A DNA stretch of 64,000 nucleotides, taken from the NCBI RefSeq assembly GCF_035918095.1, contig NZ_CP109137.1, positions 8,000,001 to 8,064,000 on the forward strand, written 5' to 3'. The notes under the pieces are model-generated. The model did no database searches. It was not told where the DNA came from and worked only from the letters and a program-made list of their open reading frames with translations. The position numbers were made by a program, and so were the translations under genes. Of the stretch, positions 10,588-19,902 are shown piece after piece; the first letter of the stretch is position 1, and each line of letters opens with the position of its first letter. The stretch is from Streptomyces sp. NBC_01750 (GTDB lineage: Bacteria > Actinomycetota > Actinomycetes > Streptomycetales > Streptomycetaceae).

Positions 10588-11283
10588 TCAGCGGTCCCGC
10601 CGAACGGGGGCCTGCGGAGCGGCCTGCGTGACCATGACCGCAGCCTGGATGCGCCGCTCGACGCCCAGCTTGGCGAGCAGGCGGGAGACGTTGTTCTTGA
10701 CCGTCTTCTCCGCGAGATAAAGCCGTTTGCCGATCTGGGAGTTGGTCAGTCCCTCTCCGATGAGATCGAGGATCTCCCGTTCGCGGGCGGAGAGCCCGGA
10801 CAGTGCGCCTGCTTCGATGTTCTGCGGAGAGTCGCCGCGGAGGCTACTCATCAGACGGGTCGTGGTCGCTGCGTCGAGCATCGACTGGCCGGAGGAGACG
10901 GTGCGGACCGCGGCAACTAGCGCAGACCCTTTGATCTCCTTCAGCACATAGCCGGCGGCCCCCGCCATGATCGCGTCGAGGAGTGCGTCGTCGTCGTCGA
11001 AAGAGGTCAGCATCAGACATGCCAGGTCCGGGATCCTTGACCGCAGTTCTCGGCAGACCGTGATCCCGTCGCCGTCCGGCAGCCGCACATCCAGCACGGC
11101 GACGTCAGGACGCAGCGCCGGCCCTCTGGCAAGAGCCTGTTCTGTTGTCCCCGCCTCACCGACGACTTCGATATCGTGCTCCGCGTCGAGCAGGTCGCTC
11201 ACCCCGCGCCGCACGACCTCGTGGTCGTCGAGCAGGAATACGCGAATCGGCTTCCGCGGTGAAGTTTCCAGGTCCTCGGTCAT
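10588..11283 (-). CDS. devR: DevR/DosR-type NarL/LuxR-family response regulator
   Basis: A 231-residue regulator with an N-terminal receiver (about 13-130) and C-terminal LuxR helix-turn-helix (about 160-218). The phospho-acceptor is Asp65 in VLDVRLPDG. The HTH contains [20 protein letters not shown], close to mycobacterial DosR, and the receiver shares [12 protein letters not shown] and [14 protein letters not shown] with it. That similarity, plus the neighbouring DevS-type kinase and USP genes, makes it the likely activator of this island. The ATG follows a short site GAGGACAAT, and a weak DevR-like palindrome 75-89 nt upstream suggests autoregulation. It is convergent with devS, leaving 195 nt between the two stop codons. 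Confidence 0.9.
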   Translation of the reverse strand: MTEDLETSPRKPIRVFLLDDHEVVRRGVSDLLDAEHDIEVVGEAGTTEQALARGPALRPDVAVLDVRLPDGDGITVCRELRSRIPDLACLMLTSFDDDDALLDAIMAGAAGYVLKEIKGSALVAAVRTVSSGQSMLDAATTTRLMSSLRGDSPQNIEAGALSGLSAREREILDLIGEGLTNSQIGKRLYLAEKTVKNNVSRLLAKLGVERRIQAAVMVTQAAPQAPVRRDR

Positions 11284-11357
11284 TGATTGTCCTCCACACT
11301 GTCACGAGCACCTTGCCTTGTGGTTCCATCCTTAGTCCGTCGCCATGGGGCCGCGCC

Positions 11358-11372
11358 AGGACCGGATGGGCC
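11358..11372 (-). promoter_or_regulatory. Possible DevR box upstream of devR
   Basis: On the minus strand it reads GGGCCCATCCGGTCC, arms GGGCC/GGTCC with a 5-nt centre and one mismatch. It is 75-89 nt upstream of the devR start. It shares its 15-bp form with the site at 14993-15007. Confidence 0.35.
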
Positions 11373-11433
11373 CCCGCGTATCTCGCCACGGGAGCCCCAC
11401 CCGACGGGCGGTCACCTGGACCGGGGCTTGGTC

Positions 11434-12333
11434 TCAGGCGTGGGGCACGACGGCCACCGGGCAGGCTGCGTGATGAATCACGCCGTGAGCCACAGACCCC
11501 AGATGCATTCCGAGGGGGGATGTTCGCTCGCGTCGGCCGATGACCAGCATCGGCGCATCGGCAGCCGCTTCGACCAGGTGGGCGACGGCCTGCCCCGAAA
11601 CGCTGCTGGCACGGACGGCAACGTCAGGGCTCTTTTCGCGCCACGGCTCCAGGACCGTGTTCAGCGCGTACTCACGTTCCCTGACCAGCCCGGAATCGTC
11701 GATGAGCGTGCCCCCACCGGCGGCGATCGCGTACGACGACGGCAAGGTGTAGCCGTGTACGACGTGCAGGCCCACGCCGCGTACGAGGGCCGCTTCGAAG
11801 GCGAATTCGATCACCTCGTCGCAGGAATGGGTGAGGTCGATGCCGGCCACAACGTCGGAGCTGTGGGGAGCGCCGGTTGGCCGGAGTACGTCGGGAGATG
11901 AGTGTGCCCCGGTATGCCTCTCGGATCGTACGAGTACGACCGGCCGCGGAGCATGGGCGACCACTCTGAGTGCTACGGAGCCGGTCACGAATCCGGCCAC
12001 TCCGCTCAGGCCGCGGGAGCCGAGGACGAGTACCTCGGCGTTCTCGGCCGCTGCCAGGAGCGCGGCGACGGGCGAGTCCGATATCTGCTCGTGGGTCGGC
12101 CGAAGCCCAGGGTGGCTGCTGCGGAGCTGTTCCACGGCCGTACGCAGGATGCGACCGGCCCAATGACGCTGAGTCTCACTGGTCGGGACGGAAACCGAGG
12201 GGGCGGGAGACCATTCCCAGGCGTGCACGAGATGGAGCGGAACGCTGCGGAGCACGGACTCTGTGGCTGCCCAGCGCGCGGCAGCCAGGCTCTCGGGAGA
12301 GCCGTCGATCCCGACAAGCACGGCACGAGTCAT
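11434..12333 (-). CDS. Universal stress protein, tandem UspA domains (USP1)
   Basis: A 299-residue soluble protein of two UspA folds, begun at MTRAVLVGIDGS. Each domain keeps an ATP-binding loop of the G-2X-G-9X-G(S/T) type: GSRGLSGVAGFVTGS in the first and GRRERTSPLGMHLGS in the second, so ATP binding is expected. ATG at 12333 follows AGGAGG. Longer upstream frames lack a site. In mycobacteria and Streptomyces, two-domain USPs are the commonest members of DosR/OsdR regulons (known). It lies directly beyond devR on the same strand, 150 nt away, and has its own tandem boxes 67-101 nt upstream. The exact role (metabolic slowdown or redox adaptation) cannot be read from sequence. Confidence 0.92.
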   Translation of the reverse strand: MTRAVLVGIDGSPESLAAARWAATESVLRSVPLHLVHAWEWSPAPSVSVPTSETQRHWAGRILRTAVEQLRSSHPGLRPTHEQISDSPVAALLAAAENAEVLVLGSRGLSGVAGFVTGSVALRVVAHAPRPVVLVRSERHTGAHSSPDVLRPTGAPHSSDVVAGIDLTHSCDEVIEFAFEAALVRGVGLHVVHGYTLPSSYAIAAGGGTLIDDSGLVREREYALNTVLEPWREKSPDVAVRASSVSGQAVAHLVEAAADAPMLVIGRRERTSPLGMHLGSVAHGVIHHAACPVAVVPHA

Positions 12334-12399
12334 GAGTAGTACCTCCTGCTTGGTCTGTTGTGTTCCTGGCAGCAGCTTCACCCGCGCTGAGTTGGGGCA

Positions 12400-12434
12400 G
12401 GGCCGCCAGGCCCCCTCTGCGGTGCGAAAGGCCC
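12400..12434 (-). promoter_or_regulatory. Tandem DevR/DosR-like boxes upstream of USP1
   Basis: GGGCCGCCAGGCCC (12400-12413, perfect 5-bp inverted repeat around four bases) and the weaker GGTGCGAAAGGCCC (12421-12434). Centres are exactly 21 bp apart; the near box starts 67 nt upstream of the USP1 ATG. A separate 6-bp inverted repeat with a TCCG loop follows at 12431-12446. Confidence 0.6.
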
Positions 12435-12512
12435 CTTCCGAGGGGCACGCTCGCCACCGAAGGTGGAATCGGGTGGAGACCCTGCTCTCCGGTCTACGGA
12501 AGGCGGACCGTC

Positions 12513-12575
12513 ATGGCGCGCAGTGTGGTTGTTGGAGTTGACGGATCGTCATGCAGTGCTGGCGCCGCACCAGGC
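12513..12575 (+). pseudogene. 5' remnant of a universal stress protein gene
   Basis: An ATG preceded by GGAAGG opens the frame MARSVVVGVDGSSCSAGAA, which is the beta-1/ATP-binding start typical of UspA proteins. Similarity stops after about 20 residues and the frame runs into unrelated sequence. I read it as the stump of a deleted USP gene that was divergent from USP1. Confidence 0.5.
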
Positions 12576-12616
12576 CTGCCACAGGGCGCGCGAGCCCTCA
12601 AACCGGGAAACCCACA

Positions 12617-12895
12617 TCAAGGTCCGCGGTGTGCGGCGAGAGCGTCTGCAGCACGTGGAAGAGATGGAGCCGCAGAATGCGCCCATCTGAAGGCCTTGTC
12701 GAAGAACGCCCAGAGGAAGAGGAAACCGATCAGAACGCGGGCGGCGGCGGCAGCGCGGGCAAGGGCGCCGCTCACGGACCGGGCTGCGGGCCGTCGCCGG
12801 TTCGGGTCGTCCCGGCTCGATGCCACGACGGAATACGGATACCGGTGTGCCGACGCGGAGGGAGGTGAACGACCATGCCTGTCAGTACCTTTCAC
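12617..12895 (-). pseudogene. Fragment of a DoxX-like integral membrane protein
   Basis: A 92-codon frame that contains RVLIGFLFLWAFFDKAF after a basic, alanine-rich N-terminus. That motif is the first membrane helix of a family of DoxX-like quinone-interacting membrane proteins of actinobacteria (normally around 200 residues with four helices). Homology ends immediately after DKAF; the remaining 28 residues look like random high-GC translation and no further helices occur. It is probably the 5' part of a truncated gene. The first-helix resemblance is from memory. Confidence 0.4.
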
Positions 12896-13382
12896 GAGTG
12901 AGCGCGATGAGCGGTGTGCGTGCTCAATCTCTCGCTGGGGCCGATGAGTACGCTGCGGCCGAACGGCCCTGCCGCACGGCCGAACGGCACTGTGGCGGCA
13001 GACCTGTTGGGGTGATCCGGCTCGGCCGTTGCGGTCCCGGCTGTCAGTTCCGGGCAGGACGCCTGAGACGCGTCACGAAATCTGTATGGGGCGGCGCGGC
13101 GCGGGGGCCAGTCACGGCCGGTTTGGGCGGACTTGCGCGATCACTTGCATGCGACCGCGACTCGGGAGAAGCGGCCGACCGGGCGAGGCGGGGTTTTCCG
13201 TGACCGTGAGCGGATCCGCTCCTGGGCGCAGGCCATCGCCCGCGAGCTGGTGGCGCTCCCCCCGACGTGCGGCCGACGATCGCCCGACGAGGGGAGACGC
13301 CGGTCGTAGCCCCGACTGCGTAGGGGCCCGAGCGGTGCAGGGATCGTTCCCGGCTCGGCGGTGGTCGGCACAGCGTGGAACA
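12896..13382. other. Intergenic stretch without a recognisable gene
   Basis: High-GC sequence with frames open on both strands but no start with a ribosome site and no domain I recognise. A plus-strand frame around 13127-13308 contains FRDRERIRSWAQAIAREL, which looks protein-like but is unassigned. The right end leads into the USP2 promoter. Confidence 0.35.
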
Positions 13383-13417
13383 GGGCCGAGAGGACCCGGG
13401 CCAGGGACGATCGGCCC
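13383..13417 (+). promoter_or_regulatory. Tandem DevR/DosR-like boxes upstream of USP2
   Basis: GGGCCGAGAGGACCC (13383-13397, 15-bp form) and GGGACGATCGGCCC (13404-13417, 14-bp form, five of six arm positions complementary). Centres are 20.5 bp apart. The near box ends 96 nt upstream of the USP2 ATG, matching the 98-nt offset at USP3. Confidence 0.6.
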
Positions 13418-13512
13418 AGGCACCGCCGGTCCCTTCTCTGTAATCGTCTACCTCACGAAGTCAGCAAGTCCGTTGCGAATACTGACCGCGGCGGCACCAC
13501 CGGGAGGCGACC

Positions 13513-14382
13513 ATGCCTGGCACCATCACTGTTGGACTGGACGGAACAGACCACGCCCTCGCCGCCGCGGACTGGGCGGCGCACGAGGCGGCGCGCCGGG
13601 GGATGGACCTGCGCCTCGTGCACGCCTGGGTGTGGCGCGGCACCGACACGGTGTACATCGGGGACCGTGCTATGGAGGAGCGGTGGGTGCGCAACGTGCT
13701 GAACGAGGCGGAAGCCCGCGTGGCCAAGGTGTACCCGGACCTGAACGTCACTACCGAGCTGCTGGTCGATGACCCCGTACCGACGCTCGTCGCCGAAGCC
13801 GCGCGGGCCGAGATGCTGGTGCTGGGCTCTCGCGGCTACGGCACGCTGACCGGCTATCTGGTCGGTTCTGTGTCTCTGCAGGTGCTGCGCCAGGCGACCG
13901 GGCCGATCGTCATGGTGCGCGGGCCGAGACAGACCACAGTGCAACAGCGCTTCGATGAGGTCGTCGTCGGCGTCCAGGAAGCAGAGGAAGCCGGCGGACC
14001 AGTCCTCGAGTTCGCCTTCGCGGCCGCCGCCGAACGCGGAGCGACGCTTCGAGCTGTACGCGCCTGGAGCATCCCGTCGGTCCTGTCCTGGAGTCCGGGA
14101 TCGATGTGGCTGGCCGACCAGGCGGGTGGCTTGGAGCCGCTGCACAAGGAGATCCTGGCCGACGCCCTGGGGCCCTGGCGCCAGAAGTACCCCGATGTGG
14201 ATGTCATCGAGCATGTCGAGATCGGCGCAGCCGCGGAGGTTCTGCTGTCTAACAGCAGCCGCGCGAGCCTCGTGGTCGTCGGACGCCGCACCCACGACAC
14301 GGGCCTGCGCCGTCTTGGCTCAGTTACCCATGCTGTTCTCCACCACGCGCCCGGTGCGGTCGCGGTCGTACCGCACCCCTGA
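13513..14382 (+). CDS. Universal stress protein, tandem UspA domains (USP2)
   Basis: A 289-residue two-domain USP beginning MPGTITVGLDGTDHALAAADW. The ATP-loop in domain 1 is GSRGYGTLTGYLVGS; domain 2 has GRRTHDTGLRRLGS, two residues shorter and less standard. The ATG is preceded by GGGAGGCGACC. It stands alone with its own upstream box pair and is followed by USP debris and a strong hairpin at 14560-14591. Expected to be cytosolic and induced with the rest of the island (inference). Confidence 0.92.
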   Translation: MPGTITVGLDGTDHALAAADWAAHEAARRGMDLRLVHAWVWRGTDTVYIGDRAMEERWVRNVLNEAEARVAKVYPDLNVTTELLVDDPVPTLVAEAARAEMLVLGSRGYGTLTGYLVGSVSLQVLRQATGPIVMVRGPRQTTVQQRFDEVVVGVQEAEEAGGPVLEFAFAAAAERGATLRAVRAWSIPSVLSWSPGSMWLADQAGGLEPLHKEILADALGPWRQKYPDVDVIEHVEIGAAAEVLLSNSSRASLVVVGRRTHDTGLRRLGSVTHAVLHHAPGAVAVVPHP

Positions 14383-14404
14383 CACTGCGCGCATGGGACC
14401 ACGC

Positions 14405-14545
14405 GCCCTGCTACACCGAGGGCGCCGATCTGGTGGTGGTCGGCCGGTTGCATCCGGCGCGGTCCGCTGGGGCCCGCACATCGGCCATGTCGCCATCGAA
14501 CACGCCGCGTCGCCCGTCGCCGTGGTGGCCCACGACTGGCCGGCC
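14405..14545 (+). pseudogene. 3' remnant of a universal stress protein gene, frameshifted
   Basis: Two adjoining frames encode YTEGADLVVVGR and, after a one-base slip near 14455, WGPHIGHVAIEHAASPVAVV. Together these are the C-terminal ATP-loop and last strand of a UspA domain (pattern LVVVGR...GSV...AxxPVAVV). There is no start codon and no N-terminal part. See the minus-strand half at 14595-14733. Confidence 0.55.
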
Positions 14546-14559
14546 GCGGCCCAAAACCG

Positions 14560-14591
14560 AACCGTCCTGGACGGACCCGTCCAGGACGGTT
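14560..14591. terminator. Strong hairpin after USP2 and USP debris
   Basis: A perfect 14-bp stem with arms AACCGTCCTGGACG and CGTCCAGGACGGTT and loop GACC. It has no U-tract, as is usual in Streptomyces. It may end transcripts from USP2, and it also sits exactly between two oppositely oriented halves of a broken USP gene. Confidence 0.5.
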
Positions 14592-14594
14592 GCG

Positions 14595-14733
14595 GCGGCC
14601 GCGTAGCAGCACCCGGGACCGGCTTCTCGACCACGTTCACCGTGTGGAACTTCTGCCGCCACGGCAGCAGCATGTCGCCCTGCGCCTGAGCCACCTGGGC
14701 ACTGATGTCGTCCTGCAGTCCGGCTTCGAACAC
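14595..14733 (-). pseudogene. Internal remnant of a universal stress protein, opposite strand
   Basis: The minus-strand frame reads AQAQGDMLLPWRQKFHTVNV followed by VEKPVPGAAT, matching the segment of UspA domain 2 (ALxPWRxKYPxVxVxExVxxGxxA) that normally precedes the ATP loop. It ends where the plus-strand remnant at 14405-14545 would begin, so the two may be one gene split by a local inversion. Confidence 0.45.
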
Positions 14734-14992
14734 GGGCAGGTAGATGAAGGCCGAGGCGGAGATGCGTCACGAGCGACACGTGAACTCTTCCTCCGACACG
14801 TCCGCATGCTCACCTTTGGCTCGCTTATGCCGGGGAAAGACCCGACGATATGGCGGCCCGTCGGTTCGCCGGGCCCGCTCCCGGGGTGTCCGGCTGTCGT
14901 TCGATCTGTCGGCTGGTGGGGGAATAGCGGTCCCACCAAGTCACGTCCGGGGGGCTGGGCACGGCCGCGACATCTGGGGTGCGCCTCAAGCC

Positions 14993-15028
14993 GGGACCAG
15001 TGGTCCCCCGGCGGGCACCTGATGGCCC
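14993..15028 (+). promoter_or_regulatory. Tandem DevR/DosR-like boxes upstream of USP3
   Basis: GGGACCAGTGGTCCC (14993-15007) is a perfect 7+1+7 palindrome and the closest match in the window to the mycobacterial DosR box GGGACT..AGTCCC. A second, weaker GGGCACCTGATGGCCC (15013-15028) is centred 20.5 bp away. The strong box ends 98 nt upstream of the USP3 ATG. Confidence 0.65.
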
Positions 15029-15104
15029 TCGCGTGTGGCGGGCGGTGCGGCGAGGCTGATGGGGCCGGTATGCCGGTGCTGTCACAGTGAAGGAGAGAGC
15101 CAAG

Positions 15105-16019
15105 ATGCCTAGGGCCCCCGCCCCCCATGTCCACGGGCGTATGCCCGTAGTCGCCGGAGTCAGCCAATCCGACGCAAGCAGAACCGGCCTTGCCTGGGCC
15201 TCGGACGAAGCCGTGCTGCGGCAACTGCCGCTGCGGCTGGTACACGCGCTGGAATGGCCGCCGGGAGCAGACCCCGCCCCCCACGTCCCCCACCCGGAGC
15301 GCACCTGGAGCGCCCATTTCCGGTCCGGCGGAGAGGCGGTGCTGCGTGAGGCTGTGGAGTTCGTCCACGCACGCCATCCGGGCTTGGAGGTCGAGGCGCG
15401 TTCCGCTGACGGTCCGCGAGCCCGGGTGCTGGTGGAACAGGGTGCGGATGCCGCTCTGTTGGTGGTGGGTGCGAAGCGGCTGAACGTGGCGGAGCAGCTG
15501 TTCACCGTCTCCCCCCTTGGGGTCACCCTCACCGCCCATGCCGGGTGCCCGGTAGTGGTGGCCCGCGAACCCGAGCACGCCGTCGGCGAGCCGCCCGTGG
15601 TCGTCGTGGGGGTCGATGGGTCCGCCAATTCCCGCGATGCCATGGAGTTCGCCTTCGAAGAGGCCGCGGTGTCCGGGGCTCGATTGCGCGCGGTCATGGT
15701 GCGCTACGTGCATCGCGAGCGCGCGGTAGGCGGCGAGCGGGCCGATGTCGAGAATCGCTCCAGGACCGAGCTGTCGGAAGCGACAGCGGGCTGGCGGGAG
15801 AAGTACCCGGAGGTTGAGGTTGACTATCGGGTGAGGTATGGCCACCCGGCGCGGGCCTTGGCCCACACGGCCGCAAATGCGCGGTGCCTGGTGGTCGGGT
15901 CCCGCGGGCTCGGCGGCTTTCGCGGCATGCTGCTCGGCTCGGTGAGCCACGTGCTCCTCCATCAGGCGACCTGCCCTCTGATCGTGGTACCGCCGCGGGA
16001 AGGCATAGCCGCATACTGA
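15105..16019 (+). CDS. Universal stress protein, tandem UspA domains (USP3)
   Basis: A 304-residue two-domain USP beginning MPRAPAPHVHGRMPVVAGVS. ATG at 15105 has AGGAGAGA ahead; an in-frame GTG at 15087 precedes that site and is less likely. Domain 2 keeps a good ATP loop (GSRGLGGFRGMLLGS) and ends CPLIVVPP. Domain 1 is divergent: GVSQSDASR replaces G(I/V)DGS and the loop region GAKRLNVAEQLFTVSP lacks the glycine pattern, so domain 1 may not bind ATP. Third USP of the island, with the best DevR-like palindrome upstream. Confidence 0.9.
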   Translation: MPRAPAPHVHGRMPVVAGVSQSDASRTGLAWASDEAVLRQLPLRLVHALEWPPGADPAPHVPHPERTWSAHFRSGGEAVLREAVEFVHARHPGLEVEARSADGPRARVLVEQGADAALLVVGAKRLNVAEQLFTVSPLGVTLTAHAGCPVVVAREPEHAVGEPPVVVVGVDGSANSRDAMEFAFEEAAVSGARLRAVMVRYVHRERAVGGERADVENRSRTELSEATAGWREKYPEVEVDYRVRYGHPARALAHTAANARCLVVGSRGLGGFRGMLLGSVSHVLLHQATCPLIVVPPREGIAAY

Positions 16020-16080
16020 ACGTCCTGCAGCGACTGGGGGCACCTCCCGGAGACCGGGTGAGGCATGCTCAACCTGACGG

Positions 16081-16400
16081 GGAAGGGTCGTAACCTCCGG
16101 CAAGGAGTGGACCGACGACGGCGAGGTCTATGAAGTGCACTCCCCAAAACGACGCGCTGCCAAGGCCACGCGGCCCGTGCCGATCCCGCCCTCCTTCGTG
16201 AGCACGCTGAGATCACAGATCGACCGGTTCGGCGTGGCGCCGAACGGCCGGCTGCCACGAGGCCTTACGACCTTCGGCACGCCGGGATCTCCGTCTGGCT
16301 GCACTCTGACGTGGACCCGGTCGAATGCGCGCGCCGAGCCGGGCAGAGCGTTGAAGTTCTCTTCCGGCACTACGCCAAGTTCCCCAGGGCTGTCGGATCT
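16081..16400 (+). pseudogene. Broken tyrosine-recombinase (phage/ICE integrase) gene
   Basis: Frame 1 from about 16084 reads GKEWTDDGEVYEVHS and then TRPVPIPPSFVSTLRSQIDR and FGVAPNGRL, typical of the C-terminal catalytic half of actinobacterial integrases. A deletion removes the next stretch; a different frame then reads RHAGISVWLHSDVDPVECAR and RAGQSVEVLFRHYAKF, carrying the catalytic-region RHAG and terminal Tyr motifs. The N-terminal domain is absent. It is inactive, and it marks the right-hand boundary of the stress island. Confidence 0.75.
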
Positions 16401-16489
16401 GGTCCGCAACTGCTGGTCAGGAGTGGGAGACCGGTGGGAGGAGTTCGGATAGTCGACGCAATCCGGGCTGCTTTGTAATCGGATGGCGC

Positions 16490-16531
16490 AGAGGGCGCCT
16501 GACGGGCAGCAGCCCAGTTCAGGCGCCCTCT
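16490..16531 (-). terminator. Terminator of the second aldehyde dehydrogenase gene
   Basis: Perfect 13-bp stem AGAGGGCGCCTGA / TCAGGCGCCCTCT with a 16-nt loop, starting 9 nt beyond the stop codon of the minus-strand dehydrogenase. Confidence 0.75.
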
Positions 16532-16539
16532 TCTTGGCC

Positions 16540-18063
<1,524 letters not shown>

Positions 18064-18150
18064 CTCCAAGGCCTCCCGGTGAGGGTGCCGTCCGCCTTTG
18101 GACGGCGCTCGCCGTGAGGCTAGGAGCCCGTACGTTGCAAGCAGGTTGCG

Positions 18151-18249
18151 GATCAGCCCGGGGGTCAGCCCGAGGGATCCGGCCGGGGGCAGGCCGGGGG
18201 GCAGGCCGGGGGATCCGGCCGAGGGCCGGACCAAGGGATCGGACCGGCG
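18151..18249. repeat. GC-rich direct repeats upstream of the ExaC-type gene
   Basis: Tandem, slightly degenerate units of about 11-12 bp (GGCCGGGGGCA type) are bracketed by two copies of GGGATCCGGCC at 18174-18184 and 18210-18220. It fills the gap between the GMC oxidoreductase stop and the dehydrogenase leader. It could fold strongly in RNA; no function can be assigned. Confidence 0.5.
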
Positions 18250-19812
18250 TCAGGTCGCCTTGATCATGTCGGAGCACTTCTCGCCGATCATCATCGTGGT
18301 GATGCACGGATTGGTCGTCGGCAGGAACGGCATCACGGACGCGTCGGCCACCCGCAGCCCGCTGACGCCCTTGACCCGCAGCTGCGGATCGAGCGGCGAA
18401 TCGGCGTCGTCCGCCGCGCCCATCCGCACCGTGCCCGCCGGATGGTAGACGGTGTTGTGCGTTTCGCGGATATAGCTGAACAGCTCCTCGTCGGACTGCA
18501 GCGCCGGGCCCGGAGCGAGCTCCGGGCCTGCCCACTCCGCCATCGGCGCCCTCGAGGCGATCTGACGGGCGAGCCGCAGACCGTACGTCATCACCCGGAT
18601 GTCGTGCTCGTGCGTGAAGTACCGCGGGTCGACCTTCGGCTTGTCACGGAAGTCGCGGGAGCGGAGCCGCACCGTGCCCATGGACCGGGCCCGGGTGACG
18701 TTCGGGGTGAGACAGAAGGCGTTGTCGGACGTCGGGTATCCGCGCCGGTAGGTGTTCATGTCGAACGGCACCTGGCCGTAGTGGAACATCAGGTCCGGCC
18801 GGTCGAGGCCCGGTTCGGTGTCCGCGAAGATGCCGATCTCCCACCACTGCGTGGAGGAGGTGACCATGGGCTGCTTCGCCTCCCACATGATCACGCCCTC
18901 CGGATGGTCCTGCAGATGCGAGCCGACGCCGGGGGAGTCCACCCGCACGTCCACTCCGCAGTCCCGCAGATGGTCCGCCGGCCCGATGCCCGAGAGCATC
19001 AGCAGCTTCGGCGAGTCGATGGCCCCGCAGCAGACGATGACTTCGCGACGCGCCGTGACCGCGGCGCTGTGAATGGTGTCCGGCTCCAGGTACTCCACAC
19101 CGGTGCAGCGCCGGTCCCCGTCGAACACCAGCCGCTTGGCCTGAAGATCGGTACGTACCTCCAGGTTCGGCCGCTTGCCGAGGATCGGGTGCAGATACGA
19201 CACCGACGCGGACGAACGGATGCCATCCGGACGGCAGTTGATCTGGAACCAGTGGGCGCCGCGCACCACCGTGACGCCGGTGTTGAACGGCGTCGTGGGG
19301 ATGTTCGCAGTCGCGCATGCGGCCAGCAGCGCCCTTCCGCACGGGTCGTTCGGCGGGACGGTGCGGATGATGACCGGGCCCGAGCGGCCGTGGTGCTCTC
19401 CGGGCGCGTCATTGGTCTCCAGGCGCTGGTAGAGCGGGAAGCAGTCCTCGGCGCTCCAGCCCGTACAGCCCAACGAACCCCACTCGTCGAGGTCCTCCGC
19501 CGGCGCCCAGAAGGCGATGCAGGAGTTGTGCGAGGAGCAGCCGCCGAGCACCTTGGCGCGGGCGTGCCGCAGAAAGCTGTTGCCGTTCTCCTGCGGCTCC
19601 ACCGGGTAGTCCCAGTCGTAACAGGACTCCAGCAGAGCCATCCACCGGTCGAGCCGGAGGATGCTTTCGTTGCTCACGTCCGACGGACCGGCCTCCAGCA
19701 CACAGACGCTGACGTCCGGGTCCTCGGTCAGTCGCGCGGCGATGACGGCGCCGGCCGTGCCGCCGCCGACCACCACATAGTCGAACTCGTGGACGGGGCT
19801 TTCTGCAGGCAT
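18250..19812 (-). CDS. GMC-family FAD oxidoreductase (choline-dehydrogenase-like)
   Basis: A 520-residue GMC oxidoreductase. The N-terminal FAD-binding motif is VVVGGGTAGAVIAARL followed by the acidic end CVLEAG; the C-terminal GMC signature includes YHPAGTVRMG and the active-site His region ADASVMP...NP. It oxidises an alcohol to an aldehyde. Choline to betaine aldehyde is plausible given the neighbouring ALDH and permease, but BetA proper has a different length and the substrate is not provable. ATG at 19812 is preceded by GGAGATGCG; an earlier in-frame start lacks a site. It lies 90 nt downstream of the permease. Confidence 0.88.
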   Translation of the reverse strand: MPAESPVHEFDYVVVGGGTAGAVIAARLTEDPDVSVCVLEAGPSDVSNESILRLDRWMALLESCYDWDYPVEPQENGNSFLRHARAKVLGGCSSHNSCIAFWAPAEDLDEWGSLGCTGWSAEDCFPLYQRLETNDAPGEHHGRSGPVIIRTVPPNDPCGRALLAACATANIPTTPFNTGVTVVRGAHWFQINCRPDGIRSSASVSYLHPILGKRPNLEVRTDLQAKRLVFDGDRRCTGVEYLEPDTIHSAAVTARREVIVCCGAIDSPKLLMLSGIGPADHLRDCGVDVRVDSPGVGSHLQDHPEGVIMWEAKQPMVTSSTQWWEIGIFADTEPGLDRPDLMFHYGQVPFDMNTYRRGYPTSDNAFCLTPNVTRARSMGTVRLRSRDFRDKPKVDPRYFTHEHDIRVMTYGLRLARQIASRAPMAEWAGPELAPGPALQSDEELFSYIRETHNTVYHPAGTVRMGAADDADSPLDPQLRVKGVSGLRVADASVMPFLPTTNPCITTMMIGEKCSDMIKAT

Positions 19813-19902
19813 CGCATCTCCAAGGTCGGTGGGACAGGAGGACCGAGGCAATCTCCAGGATCGCTGGGAGAGGAGCGAGGGGATCTCAGGATCGGGGAAG
19901 TG

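Noticed and set aside
12431..12446. GCCCCT-TCCG-AGGGGC hairpin as a terminator
   Set aside because: It overlaps the USP1 upstream boxes and faces no gene end; kept only as a note with the boxes.
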